Assembly (NCBI GenBank): GCA_022791755.1
Contig: JAAVZR010000003.1
Location: 26,549 to 90,548, forward strand
Length of the DNA stretch: 64,000 nucleotides
Direction: 5' to 3'
Source: Lachnospiraceae bacterium
GTDB lineage: Bacteria > Bacillota > Clostridia > Lachnospirales > Lachnospiraceae
A model generated the notes under the pieces. That model was not told the origin of the DNA. It did no database searches and saw only the letters and a program-made list of their open reading frames with translations. How positions within the stretch are numbered: the stretch's first letter is position 1; every line of letters begins with the position of its first letter. The position numbers and the translations under genes are program-made. Positions 7,577 through 16,823 of the stretch are shown piece after piece.

Positions 7577-8893
7577 ATGGGGTTCACGATAGACAACAGT
7601 ATTCCTGCCCTGACCGTATTCCTGCAGGGCCTTTTAAGCTTTTTCTCTCCCTGCGTACTGCCCCTGGTCCCTCTGTATGTCAGCTATCTGGCCGGAGGCA
7701 CCAGACAGGTGGGGGAGGACGGCAGCATCCGCTATCCCAAGGGTAAGATCCTGATTAACACACTGTTTTTTGTCCTGGGTATCAGCTTTACCTTTTTTCT
7801 TCTGGGCTTCGGTTTCACTGCCCTGGGCCGATTCTTTGAAAACAGCCATACCGTTTTTGTCCGCGTCAGCGGCATCATTATGATCCTGTTCGGCCTGTAC
7901 CAGGCAGGGGTATTCGGACGCTCCCACATCATCGAGAGGGAACGGCGTCTTCCTTTTCTGTTAAACCGGCTGGCCATGGGACCTGTCTCCGCCCTTTTGC
8001 TGGGCTTTACCTTCAGCTTTGCCTGGACTCCCTGTGTGGGACCTGTGCTGGGAGGCGTACTTCTGATGGCCAGCTCTGCCGCCTCCTCCGGCAAGGCTCT
8101 GCTCTTAATCGGCGTTTACACCGCCGGTTTCACCCTGCCCTTTCTGGCAGTGGGCCTCTTCACCGGCTCTGTCCTGGATTTTTTCAAAAAAAAGCAGCAG
8201 ATTGTCCGCTATACCGTAAAAGCCGGCGCCGTTTTACTGATCTTCATGGGGGTCATGACTCTGACCGGCTTCATGAACGGACTGACAGGATATCTCTCCA
8301 GCTTTGACGGGATTTCTCCTGACTCCGAAGACCAGGTCAGTATGTCCTCCTCCGCCCCGGAAGAGACAGATCAACGCCTTCCCGAGACCAGCTCTCTGGA
8401 GACGTCTTCCCTGCCCGCAGAAGACGGGGAAACCTCAGCGCCGCCGGAGACCATACCCGCGCCCGATTTTACGCTGACGGATCAATACGGAAACGAGCAC
8501 ACCTTCTCCGACTACCGGGGAAAGACCGTATTCTTAAATTTCTGGGCCACCTGGTGCCGTCCCTGCCGCAGCGAAATGCCTGATATCGAACAGATCTATC
8601 AGGATTATGGCTGCAACGAGGAGGATCTGATTGTTCTGGGAATCGCCGGTCCTGGGCTGGGCCGGGAGGGAAGCGTTGAAGAAGTCACCGCCTTCCTCAC
8701 AGAAAACGGATATCACTTTCCTGTCATAATGGATGAAGAAGGGATCCTGTTTTATCAGTATGGTATCCAGGCCTATCCCACCACGTTCATGATCGACAAG
8801 GAAGGCAATGTATTCGGATATGTGAACGGCGCCATGACCAGAGAGATCATGGACAGCATCATCAAACAGACTATGGAGATGAAACGGGAATAA
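7577..8893 (+). CDS. Fused CcdA-type thiol-disulfide transporter and TlpA-like thioredoxin
   Basis: This 438-residue protein joins a DsbD/CcdA membrane domain (residues 1-245, six helices, reactive Cys26 in FFSPCVLPL and Cys153 in TPCVGPVLGG) to an extracytoplasmic thioredoxin fold with WCRPC (Cys327/Cys330). A Ser/Glu/Pro linker of about 55 residues connects them. CcdA passes electrons from cytosolic thioredoxin outward, so the fusion would reduce extracellular disulfides in a single chain. Translation upstream runs through the tRNA, so the ATG at 7577 (GAAAGGA site) is the real start. No cytochrome c maturation genes are near. Confidence 0.9.
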   Translation: MGFTIDNSIPALTVFLQGLLSFFSPCVLPLVPLYVSYLAGGTRQVGEDGSIRYPKGKILINTLFFVLGISFTFFLLGFGFTALGRFFENSHTVFVRVSGIIMILFGLYQAGVFGRSHIIERERRLPFLLNRLAMGPVSALLLGFTFSFAWTPCVGPVLGGVLLMASSAASSGKALLLIGVYTAGFTLPFLAVGLFTGSVLDFFKKKQQIVRYTVKAGAVLLIFMGVMTLTGFMNGLTGYLSSFDGISPDSEDQVSMSSSAPEETDQRLPETSSLETSSLPAEDGETSAPPETIPAPDFTLTDQYGNEHTFSDYRGKTVFLNFWATWCRPCRSEMPDIEQIYQDYGCNEEDLIVLGIAGPGLGREGSVEEVTAFLTENGYHFPVIMDEEGILFYQYGIQAYPTTFMIDKEGNVFGYVNGAMTREIMDSIIKQTMEMKRE

Positions 8894-9017
8894 CAAAAAC
8901 TATCTGTTTTTTTAAAACATGCTCATTTCAGTCCCTTCTTTATGCATTCCTTCTTTATGATAGTAGAGAATAAAAAGCTACCGATCATATGAGCAAAATA
9001 CATCTTAGGAGGTAAGT

Positions 9018-9254
9018 ATGGAAGAATCCATTCGCAGCGACCAGAATGTCCATGTCGGAGCCAATATCCGTGAAGCACGCATCAAACGTCATCTGGGCCA
9101 GACGCAGCTGGTTCGCCTGCTCCAGGAGCAGGGCGTGGCCATCAGCCGGGAATCCCTGGTAAAAATCGAGCGCGGCACCCAGCACATCAAAGCATCGCAG
9201 CTGAAGGCAATCAAAGAATTTCTCGGCGTGTCCTATGACGACCTGATTAAATAA
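9018..9254 (+). CDS. Small XRE-family HTH regulator
   Basis: This 78-residue protein is almost entirely a Cro/C1 helix-turn-helix: NIREARIKRHLGQTQLVRLL, then SRESLVKIERGTQHIKASQL and the closing helix IKEFLGVSYDDLIK. There is no ligand domain. The ATG has TTAGGAGG upstream. It stands alone between the CcdA-TlpA gene and a convergent purine operon, so its target is unknown. Small proteins of this type often repress their own promoter. Confidence 0.85.
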   Translation: MEESIRSDQNVHVGANIREARIKRHLGQTQLVRLLQEQGVAISRESLVKIERGTQHIKASQLKAIKEFLGVSYDDLIK

Positions 9255-9273
9255 AGCGGCGTCTGAAAATCCA

Positions 9274-9324
9274 AATCCCTGCCGAAAGCCCTGTCCCGCG
9301 GACATATGGTTTTCAGCAGGGATT
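9274..9324. terminator. Bidirectional terminator between the XRE gene and purD
   Basis: AATCCCTGC and GCAGGGATT form the outer stem, with an inner GAAAGCC/GGTTTTC pairing. It is flanked by ATTTTCAGAC-like and TTCTTTG tracts and sits between convergent genes. Confidence 0.6.
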
Positions 9325-9387
9325 CTTTGATAAACGTCACCGGAGAGACCGTCGCCTCTCTGATCCCGGTACTATTAGGTCCTGTTT

Positions 9388-10665
9388 CTACGCCTCATCA
9401 ATCGCCTTTCCGATATCATGGCGCATATATTTATTCTCAAAGGAGATCCACTCCGTGGCCCGGTAGGCATTGGCTCTGGCTTCCTTCAGCGTGGCGCCCT
9501 TGGCCGTCACGCCCAGCACACGCCCTCCGTTAGTCACAAGCCCTTCCTCTGTCTTCTTCGTACCGGCATGGAATGCATAATAGCCCTGATCCTCATGGGC
9601 CTTCACCGTATCCAGCCCGTGGATCACAAAGCCCTTCTCATAGTGAACCGGATAGCCGTCGGAGGCCAGCACCACGCACACCGCCGCATTCTCCTCAAAC
9701 GTAAGATCCACCTGGTCAAGCGTTCCTTCCATGCATGCCTCGCACACATCCACCAGATCGTTTTTCATCCGGGGCAGGACCACCTGCGCTTCCGGATCTC
9801 CAAAACGCGCATTGTATTCCAGCACCTTCGGTCCCTCCTGTGTCAGCATCAGACCAAAGAACAGCACGCCCTGGAACGGACGGCCCTCCGCCCGCATGGC
9901 ATCTACCGTAGGCTGGTATATCGTCCTGTGACAGATTTCATGGATCTCCTTCGTATAGAAAGGACTGGGAGAAAAGGTGCCCATACCGCCGGTATTGAGC
10001 CCCTGGTCATTATCCTTGGCCCGCTTGTGATCCTGGGCCGAGCTCATGACCTTCACCGTCCGTCCGTCCACGAAGGCCAGCACCGACACCTCGCGGCCTG
10101 TCATAAATTCCTCTGCCACCATCCGGTTTCCCGCCTCTCCGAACTGCCGGTCCGCCATGATCGTCTCCACGGCTTTCTGTGCCTCTTCTCTGGTATGGCA
10201 GATCAGCACCCCTTTTCCCAGAGCCAGACCGTCCGCCTTGAAGACCACCGGCAGCTTGCAGCTCTTTGCGTAGGCGCGGGCCGCCTCCACATCGGTAAAG
10301 TTCTCGTACCCGGCTGTGGGAATCCCGTATTTTTTCATCAGATCTTTGGAGAAAGCCTTGGAGCCCTCCAGCACCGCCGCATTGGCCCGGGGGCCGAATG
10401 CCTTCAGTCCTGCCGCCTCAAAGGCATCCACCGCGCCGCCCACCAGCGGGTCATCCATGGCCACGATGGTCAGATCAATGCCGTTTTCCTTTGCAAAGGC
10501 CACCTGTTTGTCAAACTCCATCACGCCGATGGGCACACACCGGGCGATTTCACCGATTCCGCCGTTCCCCGGAGCACAGTATATCTCTTCCACACGGGGG
10601 CTCTTTGAGAGCTTCCAGGCAATCGTGTGCTCTCTTCCGCCGCTTCCGATAATCATGATCTTCAT
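9388..10665 (-). CDS. purD: Phosphoribosylamine-glycine ligase
   Basis: Second step of purine synthesis: ATP-dependent joining of phosphoribosylamine and glycine to GAR. The 425 residues match the family length. The N-terminal MKIMIIGSGGREHTIAWKL is the classic PurD start, followed by an ATP-grasp core (FKADGLALGKGV around residue 147 and LEYNARFGDPEAQVVLPR around residue 285). It is the last gene of purE-purM-purN-purD, 30 bases after purN, with a GAGGAGG ribosome site. Confidence 0.97.
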   Translation of the reverse strand: MKIMIIGSGGREHTIAWKLSKSPRVEEIYCAPGNGGIGEIARCVPIGVMEFDKQVAFAKENGIDLTIVAMDDPLVGGAVDAFEAAGLKAFGPRANAAVLEGSKAFSKDLMKKYGIPTAGYENFTDVEAARAYAKSCKLPVVFKADGLALGKGVLICHTREEAQKAVETIMADRQFGEAGNRMVAEEFMTGREVSVLAFVDGRTVKVMSSAQDHKRAKDNDQGLNTGGMGTFSPSPFYTKEIHEICHRTIYQPTVDAMRAEGRPFQGVLFFGLMLTQEGPKVLEYNARFGDPEAQVVLPRMKNDLVDVCEACMEGTLDQVDLTFEENAAVCVVLASDGYPVHYEKGFVIHGLDTVKAHEDQGYYAFHAGTKKTEEGLVTNGGRVLGVTAKGATLKEARANAYRATEWISFENKYMRHDIGKAIDEA

Positions 10666-10695
10666 TTTCTTTTCCTCCTCAGAATCCGTTTTCTG

Positions 10696-11325
10696 TCAGC
10701 CTTCCTCTATGACAGCCTTTCCGTCTTCCACCCGTACCCGTCCGCCGGCGATCAGATTGATCGCCTGAGGAAGCAGAACCCATTCCGCCTCCTCCATAAC
10801 GCGGCGCTGCAAAATCTCCGGCGTATCGCCGTCCTTTACCTCCACAGACTTCTGTAAGAGGATCGGCCCGCCGTCTGTCTCTTCATTGACGAAATGCACC
10901 GTCGCGCCGGTCAGCTTCACGCCTCTCTTAAGCGCCGCCTCATGGACCTTCAGCCCATAGAAGCCTGTCCCGCAGAAGGAGGGAATCAGCGACGGATGGA
11001 TATTAATCACCCGGTTTTCATACCGCGGAAACATCTGAGGCGGCAGAATCACCAGAAATCCGGCCAGCACCACCAGATCCAGCCGGTGGGCATCCAGTGT
11101 CTCCATAAAGGCTTCATGAAACGCCTCCCGGCTTTCATAATCTCTCGGAGACAGCGCCACCGCCTCGATGCCGGCCTGTCTGGCCCTCTCCAGAGCATAA
11201 GCATTTTTATTGTTGCTGACCACCAGCTCGATGGAGGCGTTTTCTATGGCGCCGTCTCCGATCCGGTCTATGATGGCCTGCAGATTGGTGCCGCCGCCGG
11301 ATACGCACACACCGACCCTCAGCAT
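10696..11325 (-). CDS. purN: Phosphoribosylglycinamide formyltransferase
   Basis: Transfers the formyl group of 10-formyl-THF to GAR. The 209-residue protein begins [20 protein letters not shown] (GAR-binding loop). The catalytic region [11 protein letters not shown] contains the conserved Asn and His, and [18 protein letters not shown] follows. Its start overlaps the purM stop by 7 bases, indicating translational coupling. Confidence 0.96.
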   Translation of the reverse strand: MLRVGVCVSGGGTNLQAIIDRIGDGAIENASIELVVSNNKNAYALERARQAGIEAVALSPRDYESREAFHEAFMETLDAHRLDLVVLAGFLVILPPQMFPRYENRVINIHPSLIPSFCGTGFYGLKVHEAALKRGVKLTGATVHFVNEETDGGPILLQKSVEVKDGDTPEILQRRVMEEAEWVLLPQAINLIAGGRVRVEDGKAVIEEG

Positions 11326-12347
11326 ATCGTCACACCCTTCTCTCCCGCCTTTATCCGGCCGATGATGTAGGGCGTCTCGCCGGCATTTTTCATGGCCTCC
11401 ATAGCCTTCCCGGCATCCGCCGGATCCACGGCTGTGATCATACCGATCCCCATATTAAAGGTGTTGTACATCATCCTCTCCTCGATCTTTCCCTCCCGCA
11501 TCAGCATATGGAAAACCGGAAGCACCGGATAGCTGTCCTTCTCGATCACGGCATGCATCCCTTCCGGGAGCATCCGGGGCACATTCTCATAGAAGCCTCC
11601 GCCTGTGATATGGCTGCATGCCTTCACCCGCACTCCTGCTTCCTTCACTGCCCGCAATGCTTTCACATAGATCTTCGTCGGCGCGATCAGCGCCTCGCCC
11701 AGGCTGCATCCCAGCTCGTCATAGTAGCGGGCCAGCGCCTGTTCCGTCATCGTGAAAACGCGGCGCACCAGAGAAAAGCCATTGCTGTGCACACCGGAAG
11801 ATGCCATGCCGATCAGCACGTCCCCTTCCTTCACCGTGGTTCCGTCGATCAGATCCCTCTCATCGGCGATCCCCACCGCAAAGCCCGCCAGATCATACTC
11901 ATCCACCGGGTAGAATCCCGGCATCTCCGCCGTCTCTCCCCCGACTAAAGCCGCGCCGGCCTGCTTACAGCCCTCGGCCACTCCTTTCACGATACTGGCG
12001 ATCTTCTCCGGTTCGTTTTTGCCGCAGGCGATATAATCCAGGAAAAACAGGGGTTCTCCCCCGGCACAAGCCACATCGTTGACACACATGGCCACGCAGT
12101 CGATCCCCACCGTATCATGCTTATCCATCAGAAAAGCCAGCTTCAGCTTCGTCCCTACCCCGTCCGTGCCGCTGAGCAGCGTGGGCTTCTCCATGTTCTT
12201 AAAGGCGCTCATGGAAAAAGCTCCCGAGAAACCGCCGATCCCGCCCAGAACCTCCGGCCGCATCGTCTCCCGCACATGCTTCTTCATCAGTTCCACCGAC
12301 CGGTAACCGGCCTCGATATCCACACCCGCACTCTTGTAATCCATCAT
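11319..12347 (-). CDS. purM: Phosphoribosylformylglycinamidine cyclo-ligase (AIR synthetase)
   Basis: ATP-dependent ring closure of FGAM to AIR. The protein has 342 residues with [14 protein letters not shown] near residue 65 and [12 protein letters not shown] near residue 130, both PurM signatures. The frame is open upstream through purE in another phase, but the ATG at 12347 has a perfect AGGAGG 7 bases away and gives the normal length. It starts 11 bases after purE. Confidence 0.96.
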   Translation of the reverse strand: MMDYKSAGVDIEAGYRSVELMKKHVRETMRPEVLGGIGGFSGAFSMSAFKNMEKPTLLSGTDGVGTKLKLAFLMDKHDTVGIDCVAMCVNDVACAGGEPLFFLDYIACGKNEPEKIASIVKGVAEGCKQAGAALVGGETAEMPGFYPVDEYDLAGFAVGIADERDLIDGTTVKEGDVLIGMASSGVHSNGFSLVRRVFTMTEQALARYYDELGCSLGEALIAPTKIYVKALRAVKEAGVRVKACSHITGGGFYENVPRMLPEGMHAVIEKDSYPVLPVFHMLMREGKIEERMMYNTFNMGIGMITAVDPADAGKAMEAMKNAGETPYIIGRIKAGEKGVTIC

Positions 12348-12358
12348 AATTCTACCTC

Positions 12359-12871
12359 CTACATCTGTTCCATATAACCGCGATATCCCAGTTCGTCCAG
12401 TTTTTCCGCCTTCTTCATGACGCCTTCTTTCATACCGGCTATGTATTCTTTCAGTTTTTCCAGAAGCTCTGCATCGGAGACCGCCAGAATCTTCACCGCC
12501 AGAATACCGGCGTTGGCGCCGCCGCCTATGGCCACCGTAGCCACCGGAATACCGGTGGGCATCTGTACGATGGAGTACAGAGAATCCACACCTCCCAGAG
12601 ATTTGGTGTGCATCGGAATTCCGATCACCGGCATCGGAAAAATCGCCGCACACATACCCGGCAGGTGAGCCGCCATTCCGGCGCCGGCGATAATGACCTT
12701 GAAGCCCTTTTCTTCCGCACGCTTTGCGTACTCATAAAACACATCCGGCTCTCTGTGCGCCGAAATAATCGTCATCTCGTACTCCACGCCAAACTGCTCC
12801 AGAATCTCTGCCGCCTTGCTCATCACAGGCAGATCCGAGTCGCTGCCCATCACAATTCCCACTTTTGCCAT
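12359..12871 (-). CDS. purE: N5-carboxyaminoimidazole ribonucleotide mutase
   Basis: Converts N5-CAIR to CAIR. The 170-residue flavodoxin-like protein starts [20 protein letters not shown], with SAHREPD near residue 39 (catalytic His) and [11 protein letters not shown] near residue 65. It is the first gene of the purEMND cluster. No purK is adjacent, and the other purine genes (purF, purL, purC, purB, purH) are not in the window, so the pathway is split over several loci. Confidence 0.96.
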   Translation of the reverse strand: MAKVGIVMGSDSDLPVMSKAAEILEQFGVEYEMTIISAHREPDVFYEYAKRAEEKGFKVIIAGAGMAAHLPGMCAAIFPMPVIGIPMHTKSLGGVDSLYSIVQMPTGIPVATVAIGGGANAGILAVKILAVSDAELLEKLKEYIAGMKEGVMKKAEKLDELGYRGYMEQM

Positions 12872-12922
12872 TGTGCTCTCCTCTATCCATGCATTGTCTT
12901 ATCGGTATTGGGTTCCTGAATT

Positions 12923-12951
12923 ATTATCTTAAATTTTCGGGGGTTCGTCAA
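12923..12951 (-). promoter_or_regulatory. Promoter of purEMND
   Basis: TTGACG (12946-12951) and GATAAT (12923-12928) are spaced by 17 bases on the minus strand and overlap the 3' end of the upstream gene. The spacer begins AACCCCCGAAAATTT. With the -35 it contains a CGAAC core like that of Bacillus PurR boxes, but no second box is evident. The leader is only about 45 bases, too short for a purine riboswitch. Confidence 0.6.
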
Positions 12952-14119
12952 TAGTGTTTGAAAAAGTTTTCGGGATATATTTAGTTGGGGGAAAGGAGCG
13001 CAGAGCCTCTAATTCTGACAAAAGGGATTCATAGAGACGGCCCGGTTTGCCGGCAAGCGAAGGCTCCTCTTTTCTGTGCTCATCATGGTACAGGTCTATC
13101 ACTGCTTTCAGCTGCGGCAGCAGGTCTTTGTAGGCTTCTCTTGCGTTTCTTTCTTCGGTCAGGCAGCGGTCTTTCAATGCGCGGTCCAAAAACAGGGACA
13201 GGGCAAAAACGGCTTCTTTCCCGGCTGCCCGGGCCATGAAAGTCTCTTGCCTGCGCATGGCGACCGGCCGGTATCCTCTCTCATCACAGAGCCTGCACAG
13301 TGTCTGAGCCAGACGTTCCCGGCCGGGAGGAACCGCTATGGCGATTCGCCCCAGGGTCCCGAAAGGGAAATTTTTCTCTTCCGATTCCGGCAGTCCCGCT
13401 TTCTGCCAGCAGGCTTCCGCCAGAGACCAAAGCTCACTTTCAGAGAGGGAACACAGCCTCTCTGCTTCCCGTAACGCCTCCTCTCCGACAAAGCCCCCCA
13501 GGCGGTAGAGGCCGCAGAGATCTCCCTTCTCCGCCCTCCTCAGCCTCTCTGTCCATTCACCGTCCACGAGAAGCGCATGGTATGTGAGTCCGGCCGTCAC
13601 ATCACAATAATCACTGAAATGGTAGTACAGAGCCTGATGAAAGGACTGTCTCAGCTCTTCCGGCGTCAGTTCCTTTCGTCTCTCCATCTCGAACAGCTGG
13701 AAGATTTGCAGATACAGCTCTACCAGGACCGTCAGCTCAAAGCGCCATCCGTTTACGGCATAGCCGGCTGCCAGACGCCACTCAGGAAGCGCCGCTAAAA
13801 AAAGTGCGTCCGGACTTTCTCTCTCTGTCTGCTGCGGCCAGGGCGGCAGCGTATCCCAAAGGGGAGCCTGATAAAGCCGGTCATGGAGGGCTTTCTGCCG
13901 TGCAAAAGACAGCCCGTCCAGTATCTGTGCCTGCTTCAGGTCAAAGACTCTCAGCGTGTCATGCAGAAAAAGAGCCGTCCCCTTCAGAAACCGCTCTCCC
14001 AAAAAACCTGTCATATCTTCTTTTACCAGGTCGTCCATCCGCCCCCGGATCAGCTCAAAACGCCCGGCTACCCATTCTTCTTTATGATCCGCAAACTCCC
14101 GTATTGATATTGCCGTCAC
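12929..14119 (-). CDS. Uncharacterised soluble alpha-helical protein
   Basis: I do not recognise this protein. It has about 396 residues, no signal peptide and no membrane segment, and is rich in Arg/Glu/Leu/Trp with long amphipathic helices. Notable stretches are YHFSDYCDVTAGLTYHALLV near residue 180 and LFLDRALKDRCL near residue 325. I chose GTG at 14119 because a perfect AGGAGG sits 5 bases before it. ATG 14152 and TTG 14167 are in frame upstream but poorly served. It lies between small membrane-protein genes and purE, and its 3' end carries the purE promoter. Similar Lachnospiraceae hypothetical proteins exist to my memory, but I cannot assign a function. Confidence 0.7.
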   Translation of the reverse strand: MTAISIREFADHKEEWVAGRFELIRGRMDDLVKEDMTGFLGERFLKGTALFLHDTLRVFDLKQAQILDGLSFARQKALHDRLYQAPLWDTLPPWPQQTERESPDALFLAALPEWRLAAGYAVNGWRFELTVLVELYLQIFQLFEMERRKELTPEELRQSFHQALYYHFSDYCDVTAGLTYHALLVDGEWTERLRRAEKGDLCGLYRLGGFVGEEALREAERLCSLSESELWSLAEACWQKAGLPESEEKNFPFGTLGRIAIAVPPGRERLAQTLCRLCDERGYRPVAMRRQETFMARAAGKEAVFALSLFLDRALKDRCLTEERNAREAYKDLLPQLKAVIDLYHDEHRKEEPSLAGKPGRLYESLLSELEALRSFPPTKYIPKTFSNTIDEPPKI

Positions 14120-14177
14120 ATCATCCTCCTGTTGCCATTCCTCCTCCGGCATCCTTACGACCGCCAAAGCAGCGCTG

Positions 14178-14471
14178 TCACACCGCTCCCAGCATATAGA
14201 CCGAGGCCAGAAGAATCAGTGCAAACACATGCAAAATCATCATTACCGCCGGAAAATGGTACTGCCTTCCCAGAAGCTTCCGATCCATCCAGGCCATACG
14301 AAAACCCATAATTCCCATCAGGAAGGCAAGCAGCCCCATACAGCCGGTCTCCAGCCCGCTGTTTCCATAAGACAAAACGGCCCGGTACAGGCTAAAGCCC
14401 GCCAGAGCAAGTTCCAGCGCCAGCACCGCCAGAGACACCAGGGAAAACGTATACTTTCCCTTTTTCATCAT
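14178..14471 (-). CDS. Small three-helix membrane protein (DUF6142-like)
   Basis: This 97-residue protein has three hydrophobic segments, near residues 8-28, 42-60 and 73-95. The basic segment FRMAWMDRKLLGRQYHF separates helices 2 and 3. Its overall plan resembles the DUF6142 family of Lachnospiraceae (a tentative match). A GGAGTGA site precedes the start. It follows the VanZ gene by 7 bases and is probably in the same transcript. Function unknown. Confidence 0.7.
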   Translation of the reverse strand: MMKKGKYTFSLVSLAVLALELALAGFSLYRAVLSYGNSGLETGCMGLLAFLMGIMGFRMAWMDRKLLGRQYHFPAVMMILHVFALILLASVYMLGAV

Positions 14472-14478
14472 TGGTAAA

Positions 14479-14952
14479 TCACTCCTTTTTGTTTCTCTCT
14501 CCTGCCTTTTGCCAGACTCTGTAGCACAGAAATCCCAGCAGGCCCCCCAGGGTATTTAGCAGCAGATCATCCACGTCGAAGCTGCCCACCTTGAGAATCA
14601 GCTGTGTCGTCTCAATCATCAGGCTCAGATAAAACGAAAACAGGACCGACAGATACCACCGGCCCATATTTTTTCTTATACAGGGAAGGAGAAAGCCAAA
14701 GGGCATAAAGCACAGAACATTCCCTCCCAGATTCCACAGCACGGCCCGCATTCCGAGACGCTCCCGATACCGCAAGAACCGGCTGATCTCACGAAAGGGC
14801 TCCAGATTATAGCTGTACTGCCGGTCCGTTTCGGTGCGCCCCAGCATCTCGGCAAAAAACATGATATAGCACAGAAACACCAGATACGCCAGAAACACCA
14901 GCCTCAGAGCCGTTTGCTTTTTGCTTCCCTCTCCGTCCCTAGAATGTGACAT
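14479..14952 (-). CDS. VanZ-family membrane protein
   Basis: This 157-residue protein has four membrane helices and the VanZ hallmarks: NLEPFREISRFLRYRE near residues 48-63, WNLGGNVLCFMPFGFLLP near residue 75, and ETTQLILKVGSFDVDDLLLN near residue 115. VanZ of glycopeptide resistance operons gives low-level teicoplanin resistance, but most family members, including this one away from van genes, have no known role. The start overlaps the end of the 50-residue gene upstream by 14 bases, implying coupled translation. Confidence 0.9.
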   Translation of the reverse strand: MSHSRDGEGSKKQTALRLVFLAYLVFLCYIMFFAEMLGRTETDRQYSYNLEPFREISRFLRYRERLGMRAVLWNLGGNVLCFMPFGFLLPCIRKNMGRWYLSVLFSFYLSLMIETTQLILKVGSFDVDDLLLNTLGGLLGFLCYRVWQKAGERNKKE

Positions 14953-15091
14953 CTTTCCTGCGCTTCAACAGCACGGAACCGCACACAATCCCCAGAATCC
15001 CGGTCACGATGCCGGTCACCAGGACTATGATACCGACCGCAATGGAGCCGGCTCCCGCCACGCTGATTGTCTTGTAAATTTTCTCGTTCAT
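14939..15091 (-). CDS. Tiny single-helix membrane protein, 50 residues
   Basis: The gene starts at ATG 15091 behind GCAGGAGGTAAAGCC and ends with TAG at 14939-14941. It begins MNEKIYKTISVAGAGSIAVG, continues as one long hydrophobic helix (GIIVLVTGIVTGILGIVCGS, about residues 20-39), and ends with basic KRRKDVTF. It lies 15 bases after pyrE and overlaps the VanZ start. The strong ribosome site and clean topology make it a convincing gene. Its function is unknown, and its position suggests it works with, or sets translation of, the VanZ protein. Confidence 0.75.
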   Translation of the reverse strand: MNEKIYKTISVAGAGSIAVGIIVLVTGIVTGILGIVCGSVLLKRRKDVTF

Positions 15092-15106
15092 GGCTTTACC
15101 TCCTGC

Positions 15107-15781
15107 TTATTCTTTACAGCCATACTGTCTGTAATAGCTGTCAATGGCCTCCCTGATGGTGTCGTCGATGATTATTTTACCCTGACAGGGCCGGTTATAT
15201 AAATGCTCCACCACTTCTTCCATGGTGACAATCGCCGCCGTCTTCAGGCCGTAGCTTTCGCTGATCTGCGTCAGGGCCGATTTTTCTCCCTGTCCCCGCT
15301 CCATACGATCCACGGATACCACCAGTCCCACCACATCCACGTCGCCCTGCGCCTTCAGAATCGGCATGGTCTCTTCGATGGAGGTGCCGGCTGTGGTCAC
15401 ATCCTCTATGATCAGCACCCTGTCTCCATCCCGGAGCGGTGTGCCCAAAAGGATGCCCATATCGCCATGATCCTTTATCTCCTTGCGGTTGGAACAGTAG
15501 CCGATCTCCGCGCCATCCTCCGCCAGGGCCATGACCGCAGCCACGCTCAGAGGGATTCCCTTGTAGGCCGGTCCGAACAAAATATCAAAATCTGTCCCGA
15601 AGTTCGCCTGGATCGCGCGGGCATAATACTGTCCCAGCCGTCTCAGCTGCGGACCGGTGCGGTAAAAACCGGTGTTTATAAAAAACGGAGTCCTGCGTCC
15701 GCTCTTGGTGACGAAATCGCCGAAGCGCAGCACCTGACACTCTACCATAAATTCGATAAACTCTTTTTTGTATTGTTCCAT
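15107..15781 (-). CDS. pyrE: Orotate phosphoribosyltransferase
   Basis: Makes OMP from orotate and PRPP. The 224-residue protein has the phosphoribosyltransferase motif RVLIIEDVTTAGTSIEE near residue 128 and FGPAYKGIPLSVAAVMAL near residue 70. I took ATG 15781 (MEQYKKEFIEFM, AAGGAG upstream) over an in-frame start 19 codons earlier, because the extension is not family-like. It is the last pyrimidine gene of pyrF-pyrK-pyrD-pyrE. Confidence 0.95.
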   Translation of the reverse strand: MEQYKKEFIEFMVECQVLRFGDFVTKSGRRTPFFINTGFYRTGPQLRRLGQYYARAIQANFGTDFDILFGPAYKGIPLSVAAVMALAEDGAEIGYCSNRKEIKDHGDMGILLGTPLRDGDRVLIIEDVTTAGTSIEETMPILKAQGDVDVVGLVVSVDRMERGQGEKSALTQISESYGLKTAAIVTMEEVVEHLYNRPCQGKIIIDDTIREAIDSYYRQYGCKE

Positions 15782-15860
15782 AAGCCTGAAATCTCCTTCT
15801 TGCGGAGGAAGCCTCTCACACGTTTCCCATTCTACCATATTTCCCGGCCGGATTCAACGG

Positions 15861-16823
15861 TTATTCCTCCACGGCTCCCACCAGTTCTTTTATGTTCGTC
15901 ACGCCATACTGTCTCATGTACGCTTCTATCCCCTCGATGACGCGGACCGTCGTATCCGGTCTGGCAAAATTCGCCGTACCTATGGACACTGCCGTGGCTC
16001 CTGCCAGGATAAATTCCACCGCGTCCTCCGCCGTGGCGATGCCTCCCATCCCGATGACCGGGATCCGGACCGCTGCCGCCGCCTGGTGGACCATGCGCAC
16101 CGCCACCGGCTTAACGGCAGGCCCCGACAGGCCTCCGGTCTTATTGGCCAAGGCAAATCGACGGCGATGGATATCTATCTTCATACCGGTCAGCGTATTG
16201 ATCAGCGACAGGGCGTCCGCGCCTCCCGCCTGCGCCGCCCTGGCCATCTCGGCGATATCGGTCACATTGGGACTCAGCTTCATGATGACCGGCTGGCGGG
16301 CCCGGCGCTTCACTGCCGCGGTGATCCTCTCCACCGCCCCGGGATCCTGACCAAAGGCAATGCCGCCCTCCTTCACGTTGGGACAGGAAATATTGATCTC
16401 CAGCAGATCCACCGGTTCTCCGGCCAGGCGCTCCACCACCTCCAGATAATCGCTCTCCGTCTTCCCGCAGACATTGACGATGATCCTCGTGTCAAACTGC
16501 CTTAAGAAAGGGATGTCTCTCTTGCAGAACACATCAATCCCCGGATTCTGAAGGCCGATGGCATTTAACATCCCTCCCGTCACCTCAGCCACCCGCGGCG
16601 TCGGATTTCCCTCCCAGGGAATATTGGAGACGCCCTTGGTCACCACCGCCCCCAGGCGGTTCAAATCCACGTATTCTCCGTATTCCGCTCCCGATCCGAA
16701 GGTGCCGGAGGCTGTCATCACCGGGTTTTTGAGCGTCACGCCGGCCAGCTCCACGGACAGATCCGGGACAGCCGCCTGCCTGGCATCATCCCTGCGGCCC
16801 GAAGATACCGTGTCCTTCATCAT
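15861..16823 (-). CDS. pyrD: Dihydroorotate dehydrogenase B, catalytic subunit
   Basis: FMN-containing, NAD-linked class 1B enzyme oxidising dihydroorotate to orotate. It has 320 residues with LKNPVMTASGTFGSG near residue 31, NISCPNVKEGG near residue 143 and GMGGIATAEDAVEFILAGAT near residue 250. The catalytic Cys of class 1B enzymes lies in the NISCPN segment. A pyrK gene directly upstream with a 4-base overlap confirms the heterotetrameric B type. The first about 20 residues are extra compared with short family members. Confidence 0.96.
   Translation of the reverse strand: MMKDTVSSGRRDDARQAAVPDLSVELAGVTLKNPVMTASGTFGSGAEYGEYVDLNRLGAVVTKGVSNIPWEGNPTPRVAEVTGGMLNAIGLQNPGIDVFCKRDIPFLRQFDTRIIVNVCGKTESDYLEVVERLAGEPVDLLEINISCPNVKEGGIAFGQDPGAVERITAAVKRRARQPVIMKLSPNVTDIAEMARAAQAGGADALSLINTLTGMKIDIHRRRFALANKTGGLSGPAVKPVAVRMVHQAAAAVRIPVIGMGGIATAEDAVEFILAGATAVSIGTANFARPDTTVRVIEGIEAYMRQYGVTNIKELVGAVEE

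Noticed and set aside
9418..10608. 396-codon plus-strand frame across purD
   Set aside because: It is a mirror of purD codon bias; the translation is His/Arg-rich and matches nothing.
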